Assembly (NCBI RefSeq): GCF_002803065.1
Contig: NZ_NNBL01000007.1
Coordinates: 1-64,000, forward strand
Reading direction: 5' to 3'
Origin: Streptomyces sp. CB01635
GTDB lineage: Bacteria > Actinomycetota > Actinomycetes > Streptomycetales > Streptomycetaceae
DNA: 64,000 nt
Shown: positions 41,023 to 50,084 of the stretch, piece after piece
Layout: every line of letters begins with the position of its first letter
How positions within the stretch are numbered: the first letter of the stretch is position 1
Translations under genes and position numbers: made by a program
The notes under the pieces: model-generated
The model's input: the letters and a program-made list of their open reading frames with translations, nothing else
Databases searched by the model: none
Told to the model about the DNA's origin: nothing

Positions 41023-42504
41023 CTACCAGGTGAACGTCGCCGACGTCTTCGCGGGCAGCGAGTAAGTGGCGTGCTGCCCGCCCCAGTTGACGGTCAACGT
41101 CTTCGCGGACGTGCCGCCGTTGTACGCGATGAGCGCCTTCGAGCCGTCCGGGTTGCGCCAGGCGACGTTCGGCACGGCCGAGCTGCCGGTCGACGCGATG
41201 CGCTGGGCGCCGGGCCGGACGAACTTCGTCAGATGGCCCATCGTGTAGTACTCGACGGTGTAGTCGACCTGTCCGCTGCGCCCGTCACCGTTGTGCACGG
41301 TCACGAGCCCCGTGCAGGTGCCGCAGCCGCCGTTGTGCGGGCCCATGTTCTGGTCCACGGCGAGCGACCACTTGGTCACCGACTTCGCCCAGTTGCGGGT
41401 GTAGTCGACGATGTTGAGCATGTCCTCGCGCTGCTGGTCGGCGATCCACGTGCCGCCTGAGTGCTCGGTCCCGAAGGCGTCGAGCTGGGGGTAGCGGTCA
41501 TGGATACTGCTCTGCTTGGCGACGTCGCCGCCGTAGCCGTGCCACGCGATGCCGCCGAAGTTCGGGTGCGAGCGCACCGCCGCGTCGTCCACGGTCTGCG
41601 CCGCGTACCCGTCGTACGTGTCCCAGTTCCAGTCGTGCGCGAGCACCTTGGTGTTCAGGCCGGCGGCGGCAAGCTTCGGCAGCAGCTCGCTCTTGGTGAA
41701 GTAGGCGAGCCCCGAGGCGTTCCAGCTCATCGAAGGGTAACCACCGCAGCACGTCGGCTCGTTCTGCGCGCTGACGTAGTCGACCGGGACGCCCCGGTCC
41801 CGGTACGCCTGGAGGTACTTCACGAAGTACGAGGCGTAGGTGCCGTAGTCCTCCGCTTTCAGCCAGCCGCCGTTGAGCTGTCCGCTGTCCTTCATCCAGG
41901 CCGGTGCGGTCCACGGGGAGGCCATCACGGTGACGTTCGGGTTGAGCTGACGGGCCTGCTTCGTGAGGGGCAGGACGTCCGCGAGGTCGTGGGCGACGGA
42001 GAACTCGGAGAGGTCGGGATCGGTCTGTCCGGCGGGCACGTCGTCGAACGTGTAGCCGAAACGGGCCAGGTCGGAGCCGCCCATCGGGTTGCGCAGGAAC
42101 GACAGGCCGATGCCGTCGGTGGGGGAGAACAGCTTGCGCATCGTGGCGTCGCGCGTGGCCGGTGACAGGGCTCCGCTGCTGTTCATCAGCCAGGCCGCGG
42201 TGTCCGTGAACGAGGCGCCGCCGCCGGTGAAGGTCTGGTAGCGGGTGTTGTCGTCGACGGTGATGTTCTCGCCACCGCCGCCGGTGCCCGCCTGGAAGGA
42301 GAACGGGGCCTGCTGTTCGAGGCCGCGGACGACATGGCGTCCGCCGGCGTCGTCCGTGGTCGTGAGCCAGGCCGTGACCGGCTCGCCCGCGGCCTGCGCG
42401 GGGGAGGCCACGAGCCCGGTCAGGCCCGCGGTCGTGAGCAGCCCTGCGGCGAGCAGACGGGCCGCCCGGCGCGGACCCGAACGGACTCTTCTGGGGGTTC
42501 TCAT
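41023..42504 (-). CDS. Secreted glycoside hydrolase family 30 enzyme
   Basis: A 493-residue exported enzyme with a Sec or Tat-like signal (RRAARLLAAGLLTTAGL, cleavage near residue 39, AQAAG). The (beta/alpha)8 plus beta-sandwich architecture of GH30 is indicated by TFTGGGASFTDTAAWL at the start of the barrel, SPWTAPAWMK, the acid/base E249 in SAQNEP and the nucleophile E347 in FGTEHSGG. GH30 includes beta-1,6-glucanases, glucosylceramidases and xylanases. The AGASF-like start and WTAPAWMK fit beta-1,6-glucanase or beta-glucosidase types better than xylanases. ATG 42504 follows AAGGGCGG. It is divergent from a GH3 enzyme and probably co-regulated. Confidence 0.88.
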   Translation of the reverse strand: MRTPRRVRSGPRRAARLLAAGLLTTAGLTGLVASPAQAAGEPVTAWLTTTDDAGGRHVVRGLEQQAPFSFQAGTGGGGENITVDDNTRYQTFTGGGASFTDTAAWLMNSSGALSPATRDATMRKLFSPTDGIGLSFLRNPMGGSDLARFGYTFDDVPAGQTDPDLSEFSVAHDLADVLPLTKQARQLNPNVTVMASPWTAPAWMKDSGQLNGGWLKAEDYGTYASYFVKYLQAYRDRGVPVDYVSAQNEPTCCGGYPSMSWNASGLAYFTKSELLPKLAAAGLNTKVLAHDWNWDTYDGYAAQTVDDAAVRSHPNFGGIAWHGYGGDVAKQSSIHDRYPQLDAFGTEHSGGTWIADQQREDMLNIVDYTRNWAKSVTKWSLAVDQNMGPHNGGCGTCTGLVTVHNGDGRSGQVDYTVEYYTMGHLTKFVRPGAQRIASTGSSAVPNVAWRNPDGSKALIAYNGGTSAKTLTVNWGGQHATYSLPAKTSATFTW

Positions 42505-42552
42505 GGTGCGCCGCCCTTCGTGGGGGTGAGGAGATGGGGCGTGCGAGGCGTG

Positions 42553-42605
42553 AGTAAATGACGGCTGCGAACGGGAGTCAAGGGGGGGCGCGTTCAGAAA
42601 CTGAA
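42553..42605 (-). promoter_or_regulatory. GH30 promoter and operator half-site
   Basis: On the minus strand TTGACT (plus 42576-42581), 17 bp, TTTACT (42553-42558) is a near-ideal promoter. The -10 runs into ACTCACGCC, identical to the left half of the GH3 operator but without its right half. A perfect palindrome, TTCAG-AAA-CTGAA, lies upstream at 42593-42605. Confidence 0.6.
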
Positions 42606-42664
42606 TGCTCAACTGCCCAGTAACCCGGCGGGAATTGGCTGTGCACCGGTTCTGACGTGAAGTC

Positions 42665-42708
42665 TTGACGGGTTCACGGGGCGCCAGTTAACTCACGGCG
42701 TGAGCTAA
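42665..42708 (+). promoter_or_regulatory. GH3 promoter with a 21-bp operator over the -10 box
   Basis: TTGACG (42665-42670), 17 bp, TTAACT (42688-42693). The -10 is the left end of a 21-bp palindrome at 42688-42708 with core CTCACGGCGTGAG and flanking TTA/TAA; only one base pair breaks the symmetry. A repressor bound there would block the promoter. The 5' leader is about 80 bases. Confidence 0.65.
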
Positions 42709-42783
42709 GTCTTGAGCTTCACCAGGGACTCCCGTCACCCCCAGAGGTTGCGGCGCGTACCCGAACCGGCCGAAGGGAAGTCC

Positions 42784-45700
42784 ATGCGAAGAACCGCCCT
42801 GCTCGTCTCCGCAGCCCTGCTCACGGGGCTGCTCCCGCTCGCCTCGGCGGGCGCGGCGACCGGCGCCGAGGAACCGCCGCCGGTGCCCGTCGACCGCTTC
42901 GAGGGCGAGGTCCCCTTCGCGTCCCAGCCCGCGGAGGGCATCTTCACGTGGGGCGGCGACAGCGACGACCCGCCCAAGCTGGAGCTCGCGGCGCGGGGTG
43001 ACGCCCCCGAAGGCGACAAGGTCCTCTCCGGGACGTACGACATCAGCGGCTACGGCGGCTTCACCCACGACTTCGCCGCGAACGAGCCGGGCCACGACTG
43101 GTCCGCGCACAAGGGCATCCGCTTCTGGTGGGACGGGAAGAACAGCGGCAAGCGGGTCAACTTCGAGATCAAGGACGGCGGTTCGAACGGCGAGGCGTCC
43201 GAGCTGTGGACGACCTCCTTCACCGACGAGTGGACCGGCTGGCACCAGGTCGAGATCCCCTTCACCGACTTCACGTACCGCACCGACTACCAGCCCGTCG
43301 GCGGCATCGACCAGAACCTCGGCCTCACCGAGATGTGGGGCTACGCGCTCACGCTGCCGACCGGCACGCCCGGCACCTTCGCCATGGACGGCGTCGAGCT
43401 GTACGGCAAGGCCGACCCCGCCCTGACCACGAAGGTCCTGACGGGCGCCGCCGTCTACCCGGTGAAGGAGGGCGGCACGGCCGCCGTGCCGATCTCGGTC
43501 GCCACCACCGGCTCCGCCCCGCTCGCCGAGCCGGTCACGGTCGCGTACGAGAGCGCGGGCGGCAGCGCCGGCGCGGGCACGGACTACACGCCGGTCAAGG
43601 GCGAGTTCACCTTCCCGGCAGGCACCGCTTCGGGCGCCGCGCACACCGTGTCCGTACCGACCCTCAAGGACAAGGCGGCCGAGTCCGCCGAGACGATCCC
43701 CCTGAAGCTGACGGTCACCGGCGCGAAGGCGCCCGCCGAGACCCCGCAGGTGGTGATCGACGCCCACGGGCTGCCCTACCTCGACACCAAGCTCCCGGTG
43801 AAGCGGCGCGTCGCCGACCTGCTCTCCCGGATGTCCCTGGAGGAGAAGGCCGGCCAGATGACGCAGGCCGAGCGCAACGCGGTCGGCACGGGCGGCGACA
43901 TCGCCGCGTACGACCTCGGCTCGCTGCTCTCCGGCGGCGGCTCGACACCGACGCCGAACACCGCCGCGGCCTGGGCGAAGATGATCAACGGATTCCAGCT
44001 CCGGGCACAGGCGACGCGGTTCCAGATCCCGCTGATCTACGGCGTGGACGCGGTGCACGGCCACAACAACCTCGTCGGCGCCACGGTCCTGCCGCACAAC
44101 ATCGGCATCGGCGCGACCCGCGACCCGGGGGCGGCCGAGAAGGCGGGCGCGGTCACGGCCGCCGAGGTCCGCGCCACCGGCATCCCCTGGGACTTCGCGC
44201 CCTGCCTGTGCGTCTCCCGTGACGAACGCTGGGGCAGGTCGTACGAGTCCTTCGGCGAGGACCCCGCTCTCGTGAAGCAGATGGAGACCGTCGTCCAGGG
44301 GCTCCAAGGGGCACGCAGCGGCAAGGATCTCGACCGGGACGACAAGGTCCTCGCCACCGCCAAGCACTTCGTGGGCGACGGCGGCACGGAGTACGGCTCG
44401 TCGACGACCGGCTCGTACACCGTCGACCAGGGCGTCACGAAGGTCACGCGGCAGGAGCTGGAGGCGGTGCACCTCGCGCCGTTCCAGGAGGCCGTGGACC
44501 GTGGGGTCGGCACGGTCATGCCCTCGTACTCGTCGCTCGACATCATCGGCGACGGCGAGGGCCCGGTGAAGATGCACGCCGACGCCGCCATGATCAACGG
44601 AGTCCTGAAGGACCGCATGGGCTTCGACGGCTTCGTCATCAGCGACTGGCAGGCCATCGACCAGCTCCCCGGCGACTACGCGTCCGACGTCCGTACGTCG
44701 GTCAACGCCGGCCTCGACATGATCATGGTCCCGTCCGCGTACAAGGACTTCCGGACGACGCTGATCGACGAGGTGAAGGCCGGCCGGATCAGCGAGAAGC
44801 GGATCGACGACGCGGTCTCGCGGATCCTGACCCAGAAGTTCAAACTGGGCCTCTTCGAGAAGCGATCCGTCGGCACGGACACGAGCGGGGCCGCCGCCAT
44901 CGGCTCCGCCGGACACCGCGCCGTCGCCCGCACCGCCGCCGCCGAGTCCCAGGTCCTCCTGAAGAACGCGGGCGGCGTGCTCCCCCTCAAGAAGAGCCAG
45001 AGGGTGTACGTCGCCGGGTCCAACGCCGACGACATCGGCAACCAGACCGGCGGCTGGACCGTCACCTGGCAGGGCTCGTCCGGAAAGATCACCGACGGGA
45101 CGACCGTCCTGGAGGGCATGAAGAAGGCCGCACCCGGCGCCACCATCAGCTACTCCAAGGACGCCTCCGCGCCCACGGCCGGCTACGACGTGGGCGTCGT
45201 CGTGGTCGGCGAGACCCCGTACGCGGAAGGCATCGGCGACGTCGGCAACGGCAACGACCTGGAGCTCACGGCCGCCGACCAGGCAGCGGTGGACAAGGTG
45301 TGCGGCGCCATGAAGTGCGCCGTGCTCATCGTCTCCGGGCGCCCGCAGCTCATCGGCGACCGGCTGGGCGACATCGACGCGCTCGTCGCGTCCTGGCTGC
45401 CCGGCACGGAGGGCGACGGCGTCGCGGACGTCCTGTACGGGGCCAAGCCGTTCACCGGGCAACTGCCTGTGACCTGGCCGAAGTCGGAGGCCCAGCTGCC
45501 GATCAACGTCGGGGACACGGCGTACGACCCGCAGTTCCCCTTCGGCTGGGGCCTGACGACGCTGCGCACCCCGCCGGGCGGCGGCACGCTCACCCTCAAG
45601 GCCCTCGCCCTGGCGGCCGCCGCGGCGCAGAAGGCCGGGTCGGCCGAGGCGGGCCGGGCGGTCGTGGGCAGGGCGCGGCTGCTCGTCCAGCAGAAGGTGG

Positions 45701-45816
45701 GACAGGACATCACGCCGGCGGTGGCCAAGCCGTTCGCCGACGCCGACCACCTGCTCCTGTCCGGGCGCTACGCGGACGCGGTCGCGAAGCTGGCCGAGGC
45801 GTACCGCGCCGCGTGA
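42784..45816 (+). CDS. Secreted multidomain glycoside hydrolase family 3 beta-glucosidase
   Basis: A 1010-residue exported enzyme. A signal peptide (residues 1-25) is followed by a carbohydrate-binding region like CBM11 or a CIA30-type jelly roll (~40-205, GIRFWWDGKNSGKRVNFEI), a Calx-beta-like module (~215-330), then the GH3 N-terminal barrel (~345-670) and C-terminal domain (~700-930). The catalytic nucleophile is D621 in GFDGFVISDW. LTEYG-like and KHFVGDGGT segments are also typical of GH3. It probably releases glucose from beta-glucans. A helical C-terminal tail (~940-1010) is unusual. ATG 42784 follows GAAGGGAAG. It is divergent from GH30 with a matching operator. Confidence 0.9.
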   Translation: MRRTALLVSAALLTGLLPLASAGAATGAEEPPPVPVDRFEGEVPFASQPAEGIFTWGGDSDDPPKLELAARGDAPEGDKVLSGTYDISGYGGFTHDFAANEPGHDWSAHKGIRFWWDGKNSGKRVNFEIKDGGSNGEASELWTTSFTDEWTGWHQVEIPFTDFTYRTDYQPVGGIDQNLGLTEMWGYALTLPTGTPGTFAMDGVELYGKADPALTTKVLTGAAVYPVKEGGTAAVPISVATTGSAPLAEPVTVAYESAGGSAGAGTDYTPVKGEFTFPAGTASGAAHTVSVPTLKDKAAESAETIPLKLTVTGAKAPAETPQVVIDAHGLPYLDTKLPVKRRVADLLSRMSLEEKAGQMTQAERNAVGTGGDIAAYDLGSLLSGGGSTPTPNTAAAWAKMINGFQLRAQATRFQIPLIYGVDAVHGHNNLVGATVLPHNIGIGATRDPGAAEKAGAVTAAEVRATGIPWDFAPCLCVSRDERWGRSYESFGEDPALVKQMETVVQGLQGARSGKDLDRDDKVLATAKHFVGDGGTEYGSSTTGSYTVDQGVTKVTRQELEAVHLAPFQEAVDRGVGTVMPSYSSLDIIGDGEGPVKMHADAAMINGVLKDRMGFDGFVISDWQAIDQLPGDYASDVRTSVNAGLDMIMVPSAYKDFRTTLIDEVKAGRISEKRIDDAVSRILTQKFKLGLFEKRSVGTDTSGAAAIGSAGHRAVARTAAAESQVLLKNAGGVLPLKKSQRVYVAGSNADDIGNQTGGWTVTWQGSSGKITDGTTVLEGMKKAAPGATISYSKDASAPTAGYDVGVVVVGETPYAEGIGDVGNGNDLELTAADQAAVDKVCGAMKCAVLIVSGRPQLIGDRLGDIDALVASWLPGTEGDGVADVLYGAKPFTGQLPVTWPKSEAQLPINVGDTAYDPQFPFGWGLTTLRTPPGGGTLTLKALALAAAAAQKAGSAEAGRAVVGRARLLVQQKVGQDITPAVAKPFADADHLLLSGRYADAVAKLAEAYRAA

Positions 45817-45825
45817 GACGGCGCG

Positions 45826-45863
45826 AGGAGGGGCTCACCACCGGAGTGCGGTGGGCCCCTCCT
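45826..45863 (+). terminator. Terminator of the GH3 gene
   Basis: Positions 45826-45839 pair with 45850-45863 over 14 bp with one G-T wobble. Confidence 0.7.
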
Positions 45864-45909
45864 TGCGGTACATACGGCATCCGGGCCCCTCCTGGGTTAG
45901 CGTCGAGGT

Positions 45910-47283
45910 ATGAGGCCCACCCGTCGGGCATCGCGCCTGATATCCGTCCTTTCCGGTTCACTCCTCGCCCTGAGTGCCATGACGGCGGTGACACCGGGGG
46001 CCCAGGCGGCTGCCTCCGACGTCTCGACCGTGGCCGACGCCCTCAAGAAGAGCCCTGTGTACGTCGACCCGGCCGCCTCCGCGCAGCTGTCCGCCGGGGA
46101 CGCCGACGCCCTCACCAAGAAGATCAAGGACGCGGACAAGCCCGTCATGGTGGCCGTCCTGCCCGCAGACTTCCCCAAGCAGGACCTCTTCACCGACCTG
46201 CGCACCAAGACCGGCGTCACCGGCGTCTACGCGATCCGTCTCGGCCAGCAGTTCGACGCCAGGGCCGACAGCCGGGTCATGTCCCAGGACGCGGTCAAGA
46301 ATCTGACGACCAGTGTCCAGGGCGAGAACGTCACCACGCAGCTCAACGACTTCGTCGACACGGCGCTCCGCAACGCGAGCGGCTCCGCGCCCTCCGCGTG
46401 GGGTGCGGGCGGCGGCGGTGACAGCGGCGCACCGGTCGGCGCCCTGATCGCCATCGGCGCGGTCGTCGTCGCGGGCGGCGGCGCCGCGTACGCCGTGTCC
46501 CGCAGGCGGCGCAAGCAGCGCGAGGACGAGCAGCGTGCCGCCCTGGAGCAGCTCCGCGTGGTCGTCGACGAGGACATCACGGCGTTCGGCGAGGAGCTGG
46601 ACCGGCTCGACTTCCACCCTGCCGAACCCGGCGCCGACGACGCGATGCGCGCCGACTACGAGCGGGCGCTCGACTCGTACGAGAAGGCGAAACAGTTCAT
46701 GGCCGCCGCCCAGCGCCCCGAGGAGGTGCGCGGGGTGACCGAGTCCCTGGACGACGGGCGGTTCTCGCTGGCCATGCTGGCGGCGCGACGTGAGGGCAGG
46801 CCGCTGCCCGAGCGCCGGGTGCCCTGCTTCTTCGACCCCCGGCACGGGCCGTCCGTGACGGACGCGCGGTGGGCGCCCCCGTCCGGCGCCGAGCGCGAGG
46901 TCCCGGTCTGCGCGGCCGACGCGACCCGGCTCAAGGACGGCGTCGACCCCATGGTCCGCACGGTCGACACGGGTTACGGCGAGCGCCGCCCCTACTACGA
47001 CGCGGGCCCGGCCTACGGCCCCTGGGCCGGCGGCTACTTCGGCGGCGGCATCCTGCCCGGGCTCCTCCTCGGCACGGTGCTCGGCTCGATGATGGCGAGC
47101 CCCGCCTACGCGGCCGACTACGGCTCCGGATACGGCGACTTCGGCGCGGGAGCCGGATATGACGGCGGGGACTACTCGGGGGCGGACTTCGACTCGAACG
47201 ACTTCGGGGACTTCGGAGGCGGCGGGGACTTCGGCGGCGGAGGCGACTTCGGGGGAGGCGGGGACTTCGGCGGCGGCTTCTGA
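45910..47283 (+). CDS. Membrane protein with Gly-rich GDFGGG tail
   Basis: A 457-residue protein without a named function. A signal peptide (residues 1-34, cleaved near AQAA) is followed by an extracytoplasmic domain (~36-155, VYVDPAASAQLSAGDADAL), one membrane helix (173-196) with RRRRKQR behind it, a helical charged cytoplasmic domain (~200-350), and a Tyr/Gly/Asp-rich tail ending in four GDFGGG repeats. The outer domain resembles actinobacterial membrane proteins of TPM-like fold, but this is only an impression. Two Cys residues in PCFFDPRHG and VCAADATRL could bind metal. ATG 45910 has no good ribosome-binding site. It stands alone between GH3 and an oxidoreductase. Confidence 0.75.
   Translation: MRPTRRASRLISVLSGSLLALSAMTAVTPGAQAAASDVSTVADALKKSPVYVDPAASAQLSAGDADALTKKIKDADKPVMVAVLPADFPKQDLFTDLRTKTGVTGVYAIRLGQQFDARADSRVMSQDAVKNLTTSVQGENVTTQLNDFVDTALRNASGSAPSAWGAGGGGDSGAPVGALIAIGAVVVAGGGAAYAVSRRRRKQREDEQRAALEQLRVVVDEDITAFGEELDRLDFHPAEPGADDAMRADYERALDSYEKAKQFMAAAQRPEEVRGVTESLDDGRFSLAMLAARREGRPLPERRVPCFFDPRHGPSVTDARWAPPSGAEREVPVCAADATRLKDGVDPMVRTVDTGYGERRPYYDAGPAYGPWAGGYFGGGILPGLLLGTVLGSMMASPAYAADYGSGYGDFGAGAGYDGGDYSGADFDSNDFGDFGGGGDFGGGGDFGGGGDFGGGF
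47206..47277 (+). repeat. Four tandem 18-bp repeats encoding GDFGGG
   Basis: Four in-frame copies of a six-codon unit at the 3' end of the membrane protein gene, differing only at third positions. Such repeats can change in copy number. Confidence 0.8.
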
Positions 47284-47472
47284 GCGCTCTGCCGGTCCAG
47301 AAAAGGGGAGGCGCGAAGGCAGGCGCCCCGGCTAGCCTGACCGCACTCTTACGAACCGCTTCCCCAGAAGTACGCCGCAGACGGGAAGCAAGCCGGCACG
47401 TACACACCGTGCGCGGTCCCGGAGGGGCGGCAGCGAGATTCCGCATGCCCCCTTCCGAAGGAGCCCCACCCC

Positions 47473-48348
47473 ATGCGTACCGAAGCCACCCCGCGTATCG
47501 GCCTCGGCCTGCCCGTCGACGACCCCGCCGTCCTGCTCGACTGGGCCCGCCGCGCCGACGCGACCCCCTTCTCCACGCTCGGCCTCCTCGACCGGCTCGT
47601 CTACGACAACCCCGAGCCCCTGATCACCCTCGCCACTCTCGCCGGAGCCACCTCCCGCATCCGGCTCCAGACCGAGGTCCTGCTCGCCCCGCACCACGGC
47701 ACCGCCCTGCTCGCCAAGCAGACCGCGACCCTCGACCGGATGTCCGGCGGCCGCTTCACGCTCGGCATCGGCGTCGGCGGACGCGAGGACGACTGCCGTG
47801 CCGCGGGCATCGACATCCGCCGCCGCGGCCGCCGCCTCGACCAGCAGATGGAGACCCTGCGGCGCACCTGGGCGGGCCACCCTTACGACGACGCCGGGGG
47901 CGTCGGCCCGATCGGCCCGGCCCCCGTCACCCCCGGCGGCCCCGAGGTCCTCTTCGGGGGCTTCGCACCGGCGGCCCTCGCCCGCGTGGCCCGCTTCGGC
48001 GACGGCTTCCTCGGCGCCGCGCTGCCTCCGCAGTGGATGGACCCGATGTTCCGCGATGTGGAGCGGCTCTGGGACGAGCACGGCCGCCCCGGCCGCCCGC
48101 GCCTGGTCGCCCAGGTCAATGTGGCGCTCGGCCCGGACGACCTGATCGCCCGTGCCCGCGACGCCATCACCGCGTACTACGGCTTCGACCCGCGCGCCGC
48201 GGGATCGGCCGAGCGCATGCTCGCGGCTCCCGCACAGATCCGCGAGGCGGTCTCCGGCTTCGCGGACATCGGCGCGGACGAAGTGATGCTCTACTGCTGG
48301 GGCACCGACCCCGACCAGGTCGACCGCCTGGCCGACGTGGTGTTCTGA
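47473..48348 (+). CDS. LLM-class F420- or flavin-dependent oxidoreductase
   Basis: A 291-residue luciferase-like monooxygenase family protein with the (beta/alpha)8 fold, using F420 or FMN. Family features are IGLGLPVDDPAVLLDWARRAD near the start, RIRLQTEVLLAPHHGTALLAKQTATLDRMSGGRFTLGIGVGGREDD, and PEVLFGGFAPAALARVARFGDGF. Streptomyces makes F420, so F420 dependence is plausible but cannot be read directly. The substrate is unknown. ATG 47473 follows AAGGAG about ten bases upstream. It is convergent with the cytochrome b gene and not in an operon with its left neighbour. Confidence 0.87.
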   Translation: MRTEATPRIGLGLPVDDPAVLLDWARRADATPFSTLGLLDRLVYDNPEPLITLATLAGATSRIRLQTEVLLAPHHGTALLAKQTATLDRMSGGRFTLGIGVGGREDDCRAAGIDIRRRGRRLDQQMETLRRTWAGHPYDDAGGVGPIGPAPVTPGGPEVLFGGFAPAALARVARFGDGFLGAALPPQWMDPMFRDVERLWDEHGRPGRPRLVAQVNVALGPDDLIARARDAITAYYGFDPRAAGSAERMLAAPAQIREAVSGFADIGADEVMLYCWGTDPDQVDRLADVVF

Positions 48349-48363
48349 CGCCACCTGCCTGCC

Positions 48364-50007
48364 TCACCGGTGCTCGCGCTGCGCCTCCTCGTACTCCCGC
48401 GCGGTCGGCTTCGGCACCTGCGCACCCTCTCCGTGGAGGCCGCGCGAGAGGCGCACCCGGAGCCGCTCGGCCCGGGGTATGCGCCGCCGCACGCCGTTCA
48501 CGTCGGTCTCCGGCCCGCTCTCCAGGGCGGGGGGCTGTTCGTGGGCGGTCAGGATGTGCAGCTGGGCCTGGGTGAGCGGCTCGTGGATCTCCACGTACTC
48601 GCCGTGCGGGAGGCGCTTGATGCGGCCCGACTCCCTTCCGTGCAGCACCAGTTCACGGTCGCGGCGCTGCAGTCCCAGGCAGATCCGCCGGGTGATCACG
48701 AAGGTGATCACCGGGCCTATGAGGAGGGCGACGCGCACGAACCAGGTGACCGCGTTCAGCGCCACATGGAAGCGGGTGGCCCAGAGATCGTTGCCGCCGC
48801 CCACCAGGGCCACCAGGAAGAACGTCAGCCAGGCCACTCCGAGCCCTGTGCGCACCGGCCGGTTGCGCGGCCGGTCCAGGAGATGGTGCTCGCGCCGGTC
48901 GCCCGTGACCCAGGCCTCCAGATACGGATACACACCGATCACGACGAGCACCGCGGGGAAGACGACCAGCGGGACGAGCACGCCCAGGGCCAGCGTGTGC
49001 CCCCACAGCGTGATCTCCCACCCCGGCATCACCCGCAGCAGCCCCTCCGCGAACCCCAGATACCAGTCGGGCTGCGCTCCCGTGGACACCTGGTCGACCC
49101 GGTAAGGCCCGTAATTCCAGACGGGGTTGATGGACGCGACGGCCGCGAGGAACGCGACGACGCCGAACACCAGGAAGAAGAAGCCGCCGGCCTTGGCGAG
49201 GTACACGGGGAAGAACGGCGCCCCCACGACGTTCCGCTCGGTCTTCCCCGGACCCGGGAACTGCGTGTGCTTGTGGTAGACGACCAGGATCAGATGGGTC
49301 ACCACGAGCGCCGCCATGATGCCGGGGAACAGCAGCACGTGCACCGAGTAGAACCGCCCCACGATGTCGTGTCCCGGGAACTCGCCGCCGAACAGGAACA
49401 TCGACAGATACGTCCCCACGACGGGCACCGACAGGATCGCCCCGTCGAGGAAGCGCATGCCCGTACCGGAGAGCAGGTCGTCCGGCAGCGAGTACCCCAG
49501 CAGGCCCTCGAACAGGCCGAGCAGGAGCAGCGTCCAGCCGAACACCCAGTTCAGCTCGCGCGGTTTGCGGAACGAGCCCGTGAAGAAGTGCCGCATCATG
49601 TGCAGGAGCATCGCGGCGACGAAGATCAGCGCCGCCCAGTGGTGGATCTGCCGGATCAGCAGTCCGCCCCGCACGTCGAAGCTGATGTCGAGCGTGGAGG
49701 CGTACGCCTCGGACATCCGGATCCCGTTGAGCGGGACGTAACTGCCGTGGTACTCCACCTCGTTCATCGACGGGTGGAAGAACAGGGTCAGATAGACCCC
49801 GGTCAGGACCAGGATCACGAACGTGTAGAGGCAGACCTCGCCGAGCAGGAACGACCAGTGGTCCGGGAAGACCTTGCGCAGGTACTTCCTGGACAGGGTG
49901 TGCAGGCCGAGCCGGCCGTCCGCCCAGTCCGCGAGCCGCTCACCGGCCGGTGCCGGCCCTCTCTCCCGCGCCGTCCCCGTGCTGCCTTCCGCGGCCCTCT
50001 CGGACAT
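48364..50007 (-). CDS. Solitary cytochrome b (QcrB-like) paralogue
   Basis: A 547-residue membrane protein with about eight to nine hydrophobic segments. The two pairs of haem-ligand His are visible in QIHHWAALIFVAAMLLHMMRH and SVHVLLFPGIMAALVVTHL. The quinol-site motif is PDWY, as in actinobacterial QcrB. A hydrophilic C-terminal tail of about 100 residues follows. In the normal bc1-type complex QcrB is encoded with QcrC and QcrA, which are absent here, so this is an additional cytochrome b that may work with partners encoded elsewhere. ATG 50007 has a GGGAGGAG site. It converges on the LLM gene, 15 bp apart. Confidence 0.88.
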   Translation of the reverse strand: MSERAAEGSTGTARERGPAPAGERLADWADGRLGLHTLSRKYLRKVFPDHWSFLLGEVCLYTFVILVLTGVYLTLFFHPSMNEVEYHGSYVPLNGIRMSEAYASTLDISFDVRGGLLIRQIHHWAALIFVAAMLLHMMRHFFTGSFRKPRELNWVFGWTLLLLGLFEGLLGYSLPDDLLSGTGMRFLDGAILSVPVVGTYLSMFLFGGEFPGHDIVGRFYSVHVLLFPGIMAALVVTHLILVVYHKHTQFPGPGKTERNVVGAPFFPVYLAKAGGFFFLVFGVVAFLAAVASINPVWNYGPYRVDQVSTGAQPDWYLGFAEGLLRVMPGWEITLWGHTLALGVLVPLVVFPAVLVVIGVYPYLEAWVTGDRREHHLLDRPRNRPVRTGLGVAWLTFFLVALVGGGNDLWATRFHVALNAVTWFVRVALLIGPVITFVITRRICLGLQRRDRELVLHGRESGRIKRLPHGEYVEIHEPLTQAQLHILTAHEQPPALESGPETDVNGVRRRIPRAERLRVRLSRGLHGEGAQVPKPTAREYEEAQREHR

Positions 50008-50084
50008 CAGGCTCGCTCCTCCCCTGGGCGCTCACCACATGGGTGCTCGACACTTGGACGGAAAGGACGGGCCGGAATGTGACA

